Origin: Biomphalaria glabrata
Lineage: Eukaryota > Mollusca > Gastropoda > Planorbidae
DNA length: 64,000 nt
Direction of reading: 5' to 3'
NCBI RefSeq assembly: GCF_947242115.1
Contig: NC_074721.1
Coordinates: 6,250,501-6,314,500, forward strand
A program made the translations under genes and the position numbers. The stretch's first letter is position 1. Each line of letters starts with the position of its first letter. The notes beneath the pieces are model-generated. The model was not told where the DNA came from. It did not search any database and saw only the letters and a list, made by a program, of their open reading frames with translations. Shown piece by piece: positions 54,609-64,000 of this stretch.

Positions 54609-54793
54609 TTAACTGTCACAAATAGTAGTTGAAAATTCTTTCTTGATATGATCCACTAATCTGAGGTCAGCAGTTGTAAACACGTTCTCAGACTTGGAAG
54701 CCATCCTGGCAAGTTCATTCCTGTCCGTTTGGCCGATTCCCACTGAAATGACGTTAGTGCCAGAAGCTTTCAAAAGTTCCACCTCATCTTGGG
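54609..54793 (-). CDS. V2 last exon
   Basis: Acceptor TTTTAG; encodes TQDEVELLKASGTNVISVGI through LVDHIKKEFSTTICDS and TAA. 53713-54608 downstream has no gene. Confidence 0.9.
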
Positions 54794-57070
54794 CTAAAAT
54801 ATAACATATAACATTAATGGCAAATGTAATTTCGTGGATACATCCTATAGTTTTGTAACAAACCAATATCCGTGGTTGTAATGTAGAAAACTATCAAAGT
54901 AAAATAAAATAAATCAGTCGAATCATTACATTATCATAGTACCATTCATTTATCTTTAACAAAAAGTAGGATTAATTTTTAAAGAAATAATTTAGCAATT
55001 AGAAACAACAGTGAAATAACATTTGACTGTATTCTTCGTTAATTAACTCTTTTGTGAGAAGATAGTTTTTACTAATTGACCTTTTCAATAGATCCTCATT
55101 ATGTGTAGTCCAAGGTAGAAATACTAATAAAAAAAAGCCAGATTACAAAGAGAGTTTGTCTTTTTAGAAACAAAGTTTGGACAGGACGCTTACTAAATAG
55201 TTTATTAGTTAATAATGTTGAGGTTGATCTTACTTAGTGTTGGATGCTTAGAACGGCCATCTGTCAGTATAACTAGAACATCTTTGGCAATGAACCTGCC
55301 TCCAGACATTGTACTAAACAGCTTCTGAGATCTGACTTGAGCCAGTGCCAGGTGAGTGTTAGTACCGACAGTGTTTGGATAAGGAATGTTGTCTAAAGTC
55401 TACAAAAAAAAAAAAAAAAAAAATTCATTGTCTAACATTTGGACCAAAATATTTGAGTACACAAAATAGGAACTATTAAATGGAACAAGGGGACTTTACT
55501 ACTATTTATAAATCAGGTCTTACAACTAATTGACCATGGGCTTTGAAAGCAGAAACAAGAGTGTGGCATTGTGGGACTGAAAGAGTAGATTTCTTAGGAT
55601 GGTAGAAGACTGGCGTAGATATAGACGGAAGTTTTAAAATATATTATTTATTGTTTTAATGAAGTTAATTTACGGTGTATTATTGTTCAATTTTGAGAAC
55701 TTGCCAAAGAATATTTATATTTCCTTAATGACTAAAATATATGTGCAATCAGGGCCGGTCCTAACAATAGCAGGGCCCTATGCGAAACTAATTGCGCGGG
55801 GCCTAGTCTGAGTGGAAATAAGGATAATCAGTGAAAATAAAGATTTTGTATTAAAAAAAAATCGACGTTACTAAGTACAAAATTGCGATCAAGTTAACTT
55901 TACTTTACGAACCTTGCAACCTATGGCATATTTATATGCCAGTAACTATAAAAGTAAATAAAGTATTGTAGCTTCCGATTAAGGTGAGAATTCGCCCGAT
56001 TATTACATTTTATTACATGAAAGCTGACAATGCCTTTTTTTCTTTTATCGCACGTACGATTGGCGTTTTCCGCAATGAACGACTCCCACAAATGACAATT
56101 TTGTCTATTTTTCAGGAGATGTTTTATTTTTATGAGTTATCAGGAGATTTTAATAAATTCAGGAGATTTCCAGGAATTTTTCGTATGTATTTTGCAATTT
56201 TTTAAATACACCTAGAATTAGCGCGGGGCCTATGAAAGCGCGGGGACCACTGCGGCCGCATAGGTTGCAGTGGCCTAAGACCGGCCCTGTGTGAAATTAC
56301 CTCCTGGAACTTTCAACTATTCACTGGTGAGGACTGTCTTAGTTTAGTATGACTTCTGAACTGAAGACAAGAGGGTGTTAGAAGCTTATCTTAATTATAC
56401 ATTGAATTTAAAGAGTAGCGTCCATGGTAAATAATCCAGGCTGATACATATTATAATATCTTAAACCAGAAAAAAAAATTAAAATGTAGTTATTTAAACA
56501 TTTCTGTCAGTTGTGTGTTTTCAGCAAGCGGTAATAAATAAGATATTTTCTAGTTAGCATATATACACAAAAATATTATAGATGTAAAAGCTTGTAGTTG
56601 AACACAGGTCATGGCCACATTCTTATATGCTTGTGTATCTTGGACACTGGCTACAGAACTAGAGAGTTGTATCCTGACAATGGAATTGAGATGCTACAAA
56701 AGGATCCTAGGTATCACATACAAAGACCGCATCGCAAACGAAGAGATTAGAGACTGGATTAGTACAGCACTTAGGCCCCAACGATGACTTTCTAGCTACT
56801 GTTGAAAAACGCAAACTAAAATTATATGGCCATAGTACAAGGTCCTCAGGGCTCACAAAGATCTTCCTGCAGGGAACAGTACCAGAAAAAAAAAGAAGAA
56901 GAGGCACACGGAGAAAGCGATGGGAAGACCAACATAAAGGAATGGACGAGCCTTCTCTTGAGGAGATTCTGTGCAAGGCAAAAGACAGAAAGGAATGGAG
57001 ATGGATGATCAAGAGATCTTGTGTGGTGCCCCAACGGTTCAACAGTCTAAGGGAATGGTCGAAGTTTAAG

Positions 57071-57122
<52 letters not shown>

Positions 57123-59697
57123 CAATACATAAATGCCGTGCTCGTTAACATATAAGGGTATATGTTAGATCTTCTCATTTTATCACTTCAACATTAAGAG
57201 TCGAATAACAAACAAATAGATTAGGTTTACGTAGTAATGCAATCTATAGGGCAGATGATGTCAAGGTCATCTGTTTTTTGTGGCCCACGGTTAACGAGGG
57301 TATTATTTGTCCAGCAAAACTATCGACTGCCTAATTAATATCAGGTACCCATTAGAGCTGGGTAAACTCAGATGCGCCCAAAAGATCCCAAAATTAAAAA
57401 TCCCACTCTTCACCAAGATTCATTCTACTAACTTTGGAGCTTTGGTATTAATGTTATTTACGATGTGTTCTTTCTGTGTGGGGGGAAATCGAGAGGCCAA
57501 GTGCGCTTGAACTTGGCTTGGCTTACCTACAAGGGGGCTCGAGGTTCGACACCCGACTCGGACAGAGTTGTGTTTACTGAGCGCCTAACCCCAACTCCTA
57601 GATACCCCCTCCCCCCCCCCCCCCACTGGTCCACAAATGAGATTGGACCAAAAGTGCTCTGAGCATGCTATAAGCATGAAAGTAGCGAGGGTATCTATAT
57701 AAAAGCTATAATAATAATAATATGTATGTACAATTGTTAGCGCTTGACGCAGACATTGCGATCTATGGGGCAGATGATGTAAGTGTAATCTGTATCTATG
57801 ACACGCTGTTATCTAGGGTGTCATGTGACCAGCAATAACGACCAAACGCCTTTACTTTTCACCAAACTAATCTCGATAGACTAAGAGGCGACCAAAAGAT
57901 CCCAAAATTGAAAAGCCCAGTCTTCGCCAGGTTTCGAACCCGGAACCAGCGGTTCAGAAGCCAAGCGCTTAATAACTCAGCCACTGCGCTTCCTAATAGA
58001 TTAGGTTACCAGATTAAAAAAAAATTAAATAGAAATGAATAAGTACAATGAAATGATTCCTTCAATAAACATACATTCATATAGTGACTCATTGCCTTTA
58101 TTCAACTAATTAACTTAAATTTCTCGTTTTTTGTTCGTATCAGTGAGAATGGCATGTGAATGTTTATGAAATAGTAAGACATTTTAACTCGTTACTTTGG
58201 CCTGAAAACCTTTTAAAAAAGAATGTTGAACACAATAGACAGCCATACGTCTTTTAATCGCGCTGACCTCAGGTTATCACCAACGAGCACTTTAAACAGA
58301 TATTTTTTGTTTTGATCCTCGCATTCGTTTTAAAAGTACGGAGCCGCTTTACAGCCGTCAATCAAACAGACAGGTCTAACAGACTATGAGCTGCAATATA
58401 ATTAGCGTGACATCTGTTTGCCAGTTAGTTTAATTTCAGACTTCTGCTACATCGATTAGGAGTTATCCCGACAATGGCGAGAGAAGTAACACTGTCAGCC
58501 TGTTACAACGTCAAGCTAAACAAAAAATTACAAACTCGAAAAGCAACATTTTCATAGTGCAACCGAACTCTTATCCATTTCATTGAAGCTTTACGGCTTT
58601 GTCATTCACGCCAGCAAGGGAAATAACCTGAATAACTTAATCAATACATTCGTTTAAGATTAAGTCACGAAGCACAAAGGTATGGATTTCGTATTTAATC
58701 TGTCTAAATATGAAATGACGCGTTACTTTCAAGTATCATTAAACCCGAAGGAACCAGGAAATAAGATTTTCACAAAACTTCCTTTTTTAAGTACCAATAG
58801 ATGTGGAACTGGTTGCTTGAATCAGCCAGGAAAACCAATGGCCTAACAGAGCTTAAGTCAACAGTTAAATTACACGACTAGATAGACACATGAACACTTG
58901 AGATACGTAACCATTTTGATCTTTTAAAGGAGAGTCTGTAATTTATAAGTTAAGATACAAAGATATAAAGCAGTCGTCATTTTTTTTTTTCGTATAACTG
59001 GAGTGCTTACGTCAGCAATATCCTGTGCAGCAGAGAATGACTTAAGGTCAAATATCTTGGAGGAGTCCTTGTTAAACATCACTGCAGCAAAGCGAACATC
59101 ATTTGATCCTACGCTGAAGGATTTGACCAGGTCTGCGGCAAAAGTGATCTCAGTTTTCCAATTATTGGCTCCAATACTTGTTGAGGCGTCCAGCAGGATA
59201 ACGACATCTGCCATTGTAGAGTTCTTACACGACCTGGGATCTGTCAATAGGATAAACATCAATACTTGATATCTAGCAAAATGAAAGTAATTTCAGCTAG
59301 CCCATTTTAAAGTAATATCGGTTCTCATATGTTTCCCATATAAAATGTGTGATTATTTAGTTAGAGAAGGCTCTCATATGTTTCCCATATAAAATGTGTG
59401 ATTATTTAGTTAAAGAAGGTTCTCATATGTTTCCCATATAAAATGTGTGATTATTTAGTTAGAGAAGGCTCTCATATGTTTCCCATATAAAATGTGTGAT
59501 TATTTAGTTAAAGAATAAAAGAAAAAACAAACAACTTGTTGTTGAGGAGAGATGTGATGACTGTTTAGCCATGTTTAATCAACAACTTTAACAAGATGTA
59601 CATACCTGGCATGCAATAAGAAAGACCGACAACCGCAAATATGCAAATTAATTTTGACCATGGCAACATGTTACGAATGTAGCTCATCTGTTTGCAG
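54609..59697 (-). CDS. V2: secreted single von Willebrand A domain protein
   Basis: Four exons, 59606-59697 (ATG at 59687), 59011-59240, 55234-55399 and 54609-54793, with GT-AG borders and a clean 220-residue frame. Signal peptide MSYIRNMLPWSKLICIFAVV plus GLSYCMPG, then one vWA domain: DVVILLDASTSIGANNW, VRFAAVMFNKDSSKIFDL, VGTNTHLALAQ and VLVILTDGRS supply all metal-site residues; it ends FSTTICDS. The three domain exons match each V1 vWA cassette in phase and nearly in length (230, 166, 185 against 230/258, 163/166, 183/188). It lacks the extra N-terminal exons and the linker of V1. The protein should be secreted and bind a matrix or humoral partner through its metal site; the partner is unknown. 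Confidence 0.9.
55234..55399 (-). CDS. V2 third exon
   Basis: Acceptor with a T-run then GTAG; donor GTAAGA. Carries the metal-site Thr (GTNTHLA) and Asp (TDGRS). Confidence 0.9.
55750..56289. mobile_element. hAT-like element, CAGGGCCGG family
   Basis: Ends CAGGGCCGGTCCTAAC and CCTAAGACCGGCCCTG; flanks TGTGCAAT and TGTGAAAT form an 8-bp duplication with one difference. Lies in a V2 intron; non-coding. Confidence 0.85.
56600..57072 (+). mobile_element. LINE-2 3' fragment
   Basis: Plus frames give SCILTMELRCYKRILGITYK and, shifted, further C-terminal peptide matching 61762-62200. It ends TGGTCGAAGTTTAAGGTGA followed by a (TA)n array. Confidence 0.8.
57074..57119. repeat. (TA)n microsatellite at a LINE-2 end
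   Basis: About 46 bases of TA directly continue the 3' end of the LINE-2 fragment. Confidence 0.9.
57236..57421 (-). mobile_element. SINE-B fragment without head
   Basis: Body and tail present; cut before box B at CTTCACCAAGATTC. Confidence 0.7.
57477..57722 (+). mobile_element. SINE-D copy
   Basis: Head with ATCGAGAGGCCAAGTGCGC, box B GAGGTTCGACACCC, a C-run, and tail ATATAAAAGCTATAATAATA. Confidence 0.85.
57752..57993 (-). mobile_element. SINE-B copy
   Basis: Full-length: head TGGCTGAGTTATTAAGCGC, box B GGTTCGAAACC, body and tail. 57994-58784 has no gene. Confidence 0.8.
58785..58970 (+). mobile_element. LINE-6 3' end fragment
   Basis: Matches the last part of 30165-30395 (TTGAATCAGCCAGGAAAACC; end GTCTGTAATTTATAAGTTAAG). 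It stops 40 bases before the V2 exon at 59011. Confidence 0.6.
59011..59240 (-). CDS. V2 second exon
   Basis: 230 bases; acceptor TTGACAG, donor GTAAGC. Encodes the first half of the vWA domain with DASTS. Confidence 0.9.
59320..59515. repeat. 49-bp tandem repeat, four units
   Basis: Units begin GGTTCTCATATGTTTCCCAT or GGCTCTCATATG and alternate two variants (GTTAGAGAAG, GTTAAAGAA), as if a two-unit block had itself been duplicated. In the first V2 intron. Confidence 0.9.
59606..59697 (-). CDS. V2 signal-peptide exon
   Basis: Acceptor TTTATAG implies an untranslated exon further upstream; donor GTATGT. ATG at 59687-59685. Confidence 0.85.
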
Positions 59698-59837
59698 CTA
59701 TAAAAAAAGGGAGGAGGAGGTTAGTTAATGACTAATGACTATGCTTTTAGACCTGTTTTTAATGTCTGTTTAATATCTGTTACAATGTGATTATAACTAG
59801 ATCTGTTTTACCTTTTAATTGGAGCCAAAGTCTGTAA

Positions 59838-60061
59838 AGTAAAGTAATGTTCATCTGCCTCCGTGGCCAGTGTTAACGAGGGTATCATTTGACCAGCACA
59901 ACGACCAACCGCCTTTACCTTTCCCCAACTAATATCAGGTACCCATTACAGCTCGGTGGACTCAGAGGAGTCCAAAGACCCCGAAATTAAAAAATCTTCA
60001 TCAGGACCCGAGAACCCCGGTTCAGGAGCCAAGCGCTTTACCGCTCAGCCACCACGCCTCT
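59838..60061 (-). mobile_element. SINE-B copy
   Basis: Head TGGCTGAGCGGTAAAGCGC (box A), body, and an (ACTTT)n-like tail near 59838. Confidence 0.8.
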
Positions 60062-60656
60062 AAGTCTTTAAAATGATTGACTGAAATCTATAAGATCAAC
60101 CTTACACTCATTTGAGGCCCAAAGAAAAGCCCGTGAAGACGACAGTCACAGAAGACATCAAAGTAAACCTATCCCCGAGTAGAACTGGCTTTATCTAGGT
60201 CTCAACTCAGCTGGCGTGGTCATGTGAAATACTGCAGCACTCACCCTTGATCTTCGGAATCAAAGACATTGCAATTAACATAGGGCGGAGCCAGATTACA
60301 GGGATAAATAATTTGTTTTTCTTATGTGTGTGTGTTTTTTTTTTGTTACTCTACGTGCCACTACCAAACGTATCTCTGGATAAAATATTTTTAAGTATAA
60401 AATAATATTGTAATAATGTAAATCAATTCATATTAGAATCTGTTATCATAACGAACGATGATATTAGAAATTATTTGATTTGAATTAAATGTAATATAAA
60501 CAAAACTTCAATGGCATGAAAAACTAATTGTTTAAAATCTAAAGTAGCGTAATAATAGCCTACCAGTTCTTAAAAAAAAAATAACTGTTTTATTCATAAA
60601 CATCACACCTTAGTTAATTAGCCTGGATGTAGGATTTGTAACGTGCAACTGATTTT

Positions 60657-60665
60657 CCTTTTATA
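60657..60665 (-). promoter_or_regulatory. Candidate V2 TATA box
   Basis: TATAAAAGG on the minus strand, ~1 kb upstream of the signal-peptide exon, at a distance like that between the V1 promoter and its second exon. An AAG|GTGTGA donor-like site lies ~50 bases downstream. The rest of 60070-61760 shows no gene. Confidence 0.35.
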
Positions 60666-61761
60666 CATTTCAAATGGTCTTACTAGGTTCAACACTTTGT
60701 GTTTGCATTTTGATAAAGTGGTTTACCAGGTAATTTACTGCGAACGCTAATCAATTGGCACCTGCCAATTAATCTTATTACACCATAAATAATGATTGTG
60801 TCGTATTGTACGTATTTGTAGCAGATGAAAGGAACGAACGTTTAAGTCTGATCAAGTTGTCAGAAAGCTAAACATACACACTACAATTCAATTTTTCTCG
60901 TCCAAATTTTGTTCTACTTTGATTAGATCAAATATATGTCAACAATGTGTTGCTTTCTTTGTTTATTGACACAACTGGTGCCTTGATAATCTACGCGTGG
61001 ACGAGGGAGAACAATTAAAACATAAAAGAGATGTAAATAAATGGTAAAATTGTTAAAAACTCATTCCAGACGCATAAAGATCTATGCAATAGTTTCTACA
61101 AAATGAAATGTAAATGCTGACATGTTTCAGTTTCAAACCACTGCACTCTACATTGTATTCCACGGAGCTACTGGAATAATTAACTTGTAGCATTGTAGGC
61201 CACCACATGAATAAATCTCTCTGGTAAATAAGCGAAGTGTGCCTCTTAATACTCAGAATGTACCAAAATTTTCCGTTGAGGGGAAGGTTTGGGAAACATT
61301 GATTTAGACAACAGATCCAATTGCTATTTTTATTTTTTACATGCATTTAGAAAATGTAAGAGACAAACAAAGAGAACATTGGGCACTTTACTTTTTAATT
61401 CCAGCACATAAAAGAATTATGTTAGACCACGATGAGGAGTTTGGCGCGAAAATGTATCATCTAAAAGACAATCACGTGACAATAAAAAAAAAACATGACT
61501 AGGATTTGAGGTGTAACGAAATTTAGCACAGAATACTTTTGGCGCTATAGAGATAAACGGCTTTAGTTATCTAAAGGTTTACAGACATATATGTTCATTT
61601 AGGAACATAAGACGGTTGCCGTCATTACGGTTTAAAGTTTAAACACATGATTTGACACGGTTCATTAGCGTCGAGTATTTTCTGCATTGATGGCTTTTCG
61701 CCTTTGAGTTCGGACTTACACAGGTCAAAGCGGGGCGCCTAACAACTACTATTACCCTTTA

Positions 61762-62775
61762 CCTTTACCTATCCCTTAGTCTGTTGGACCGTTGGAGCAC
61801 CAGGCAAGATTTGTCGACCGTCTTTCTCCATTCCTCCCTTTTTTTTTTTGCCTTGTTTAGAAACTCTCTCAATGGCAGGCCCGTCCATTCTTTAATGTTG
61901 TCCTCCCATCGCTTTTTTCTGTCTGCCTCTTCTTCTTTACCTGGCACTGTTCCCTGAAGGAAGGTCTTTGCGAGCCCCGTAGATCTTGTAATGTGGCCAA
62001 AGGTTTTAAGCTTTCGTCTTTTCACAATAGTTAGCAGGTCGTCATGGGCTCCGATCGCTACAGTAACCCTGTCTTAGATTTCTTGGTTTGTGATGCGGTC
62101 TTTGAATGTGATGCCTAGAATCCTTCTGTAGCATCTCAATTCCATTGCTAGGATCCTCCTCTCTAGCTCTGCATTCAGCGTCCAAGACTCACAAGCATAT
62201 AAAAATGTGGCCATGACCAGGGAGCACATCAGTCTGATTTTGGTGCCGAGGGCTAAGCCCTTATCTTTCCATATTATTTTAAGTTTTGAAAGGGCCGCTG
62301 TGGACTGTGCTATTCGGGCCAATAGTTCGGGTTTTGTTCCCTCATCTGAGACAATAGCTTCGAGGTATTTGAAGCTGTTAACACTAGTTAGCTTTTCACT
62401 GATGCCTCTTTTAAAGCCCTGATGGCTATTGGTCATAATTTGAGTTTTTTCGGCATTTATTTGCATGCCATATGCTGCGGAAGTCTTGTCAATGCGCATC
62501 ACCAGTTCAGCTAGTTCTTCTTCTGTCATTGCTAGGCCGTCAATGTCATCTGCGAAGCGCAAGTTAGTAATTCTTCTTCCTCCAATGCTAACAGTACCTT
62601 CATAGCCCTCGAGGGCATCTTCCATTATCCTTTCAAGGAAGATATTGAAGAGTGTTGGTGACAGTAGGCAGCCTTGTCTTACTCCAACTGTGGTTTTGAA
62701 CCAGTCCCCAATATTATTGTTGAAGTATACCGCACTGGTGGCATCCTTGTAGAGGTTCTGGATAACTTTGATTAT
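61762..62775 (-). mobile_element. LINE-2 reverse-transcriptase fragment
   Basis: The minus strand encodes TVGVRQGCLLSPTLFNIFLE, then (62625 down) ITNLRFADDIDGLAMTEEE with the catalytic Asp pair, FLYACESWTLNAELERR, and from 62025 RRKLKTFGHITRSTGL to SNRLRDR. A stop near 62074 separates the last part. 5'-truncated near 62775; the 3' end has short GGTAAA repeats. Confidence 0.9.
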
Positions 62776-63227
62776 GTTTTTATTAATGTTAAACTTTTTT
62801 GTGAGACATGTGATTTATTTTTTTTTAATTTTGAGAATTCAAAGCAAGTTGCTTAAGTTAACTTCTGAAGTAGGTTTCGAATAAACTTCCGAAATTCCAC
62901 TAATTATGTAAGTACAAGATCTTAGGGTTTCTAACAAAAGTTTAGTTTTTTTTTCTTGCTTTCAGTAATGTGGCCATCGACGCGAGTGTCCTAAAAAAAT
63001 GACCTAAAGGCTGAATAATGTTCAGAATAAGTGTATTAACCCAATATAAAGAAACAAAACAATTAAACTTTGTAGACAACAAGATACTAAATCAATATTA
63101 TGAATATATTCTCACGACGTTAAACAACAATAAAAGCATCGACAATCTTACGGCAAATAGACATCAAAACTATATACTACTTTCATTTTAATTATTTTGA
63201 TATTTTTAATTCAAATCTTTTTAATAG

Positions 63228-64000
63228 TTAAGGATTTTGAGATCTGGAGAGTTGTGAAGACTTTCTGCGTTTTAAGTCTGTCCAATATTTAGATATGCGT
63301 GGCAAAGTATACAAAACAGGGTTTAAGGCTGAATTAATTGGTAACACTAAAACTATTATCCAGGCATAAGTCTCTCTAGTGACCTCATAGTCACTGACCA
63401 CTGTCCTGATTCCCATGATACAGACTGGAAACCAACAGATAAAATTTGACAGCACTACTACTGACAGTTTGAGAGCCACTGTAATGTTATCTGCTCGTCT
63501 AGCAGAAGATTGACTTTCAGTTTTAAACTTAGAACTATGTTGAGATATTGTTATGAAAATTAAAAACTGACCAATGGCGATAACAACAAATAAAATAGAG
63601 TTAAGGAAAAGAAATACGGTCACTGAATAAATCCAGGCACTACCACTGGACTTCCTTAAAGGAAAAGCAAGACAAATTTCACTACTAGCATATAAAGACA
63701 TCTCGGGATACATAATTGGAACAATTGACAAGAAAAATCCTAAACAACAAGCAAAAGAAATCAAAATATATTTACCCAAGTTTGAGATTTTATGCTCACC
63801 AAAAGGAAATCTGATGGTTAGAAATCTTTCAAGTGTTATGAGCAGGATAAAAAAAGTGGATGTTTCACTGGACAATGTTGCCAAAGTTCCGGCTATCTGA
63901 CACAGTGTACTTTGTTTCCAAGACATTTCATGTACAATATAAACATCTCTATAAACTACATCTACAGAGGCAATGATGACAAGGTAAATACCCATTAGAA
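63228..64000 (-). CDS. GRL101-like receptor, seven-helix part, runs off the window
   Basis: The open frame continues through the right edge: the codon before the first visible Met (63995) is Leu, matching DLMMGIYL in the other copies, so the visible Met is internal. 257 codons cover helix 2 to the tail: MSWKQSTLCQ, LITLERFLTIRF, SARRADNITVALKLSVVVLS and NSALNPVLYTL. It is more diverged than the two plus-strand copies are from each other and has its own tail (RRKSSQLSRSQNP). Opposite orientation places it at the far side of V1/V2. No defect is visible. 62776-63227, its 3' flank, shares nothing obvious with the duplicated flanks. Confidence 0.9.
   Translation of the reverse strand, partial: LMGIYLVIIASVDVVYRDVYIVHEMSWKQSTLCQIAGTLATLSSETSTFFILLITLERFLTIRFPFGEHKISNLGKYILISFACCLGFFLSIVPIMYPEMSLYASSEICLAFPLRKSSGSAWIYSVTVFLFLNSILFVVIAIGQFLIFITISQHSSKFKTESQSSARRADNITVALKLSVVVLSNFICWFPVCIMGIRTVVSDYEVTRETYAWIIVLVLPINSALNPVLYTLPRISKYWTDLKRRKSSQLSRSQNP

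Noticed and set aside
61250-61310. Possible hAT right end (GGTTTGGGAAACATTGA)
   Set aside because: No matching left end or target duplication found; too short to support.

Overview
The window looks like nuclear DNA from a freshwater pulmonate snail, most likely a planorbid such as Biomphalaria or a close relative. It is AT-rich and repeat-laden. It holds genes resembling the Lymnaea receptor GRL101, genes with GT-AG introns, and a dense set of LINEs, tRNA-derived SINEs and hAT elements. The species call is inference; no marker gene settles it.

Layout. (1) 1-21,700: a cluster of GRL101-like receptor genes, each read as a single exon. It holds a short relic (454-872), a 5'-truncated and frameshifted copy (1856-5151) and one intact 1197-codon gene (16362-19955). 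The last two lie in two ~5 kb duplicated blocks that also share their 3' flank. A full-length LINE with an intact ORF (7434-11456, here RTE-1) sits between them. (2) 21,700-28,800: no host gene, only LINE and SINE pieces, minisatellites and a Ty3/gypsy fossil. (3) 28,895-49,846, minus strand: gene V1, a TATA box, a 5' UTR exon, a signal-peptide exon and two von Willebrand A (vWA) domains of three exons each, spread over 21 kb. This copy carries an in-frame stop in vWA-1 and a one-base frameshift in vWA-2. (4) 54,609-59,697, minus strand: gene V2, a compact intact paralogue with one vWA domain (220 aa). (5) 63,228-64,000, minus strand: the 3' part of another GRL101-like receptor, running off the window.

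Names used for repeats. RTE-1: LINE with APE endonuclease and a (TA)n 3' tail. SINE-A: tRNA-derived, with a tail ending GAACATCCGAAACATGTAAA. SINE-B: tRNA-derived, with head motif TGGCTGAGTGGTAAAGCGC. SINE-C: RTE-1 5' UTR joined to a short RTE-1-like 3' end. SINE-D: tRNA-derived, with head motif GTGGTCGAGAGGCCAAGTGC and an (ATA)n tail. LINE-2: fragments ending in SNRLRD-like codons. LINE-3: LINE with RNase H. LINE-4: C-terminal fragment only. LINE-5: CR1/L2-like with an (ATT)n tail. LINE-6: fragments carrying the LIPYART motif. Repeat E: unclassified.

The receptors join a C-type-lectin-like domain, LDL-receptor class A modules and leucine-rich repeats to a glycoprotein-hormone-receptor-like seven-helix domain. 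V1 and V2 encode secreted adhesion-type proteins. Nothing in the sequence links the two families functionally. The most interesting signals are the uneven divergence between receptor copies (variable ectodomain, near-constant helices), the repeated three-exon vWA cassette, and LINE/SINE partnerships visible from shared ends.
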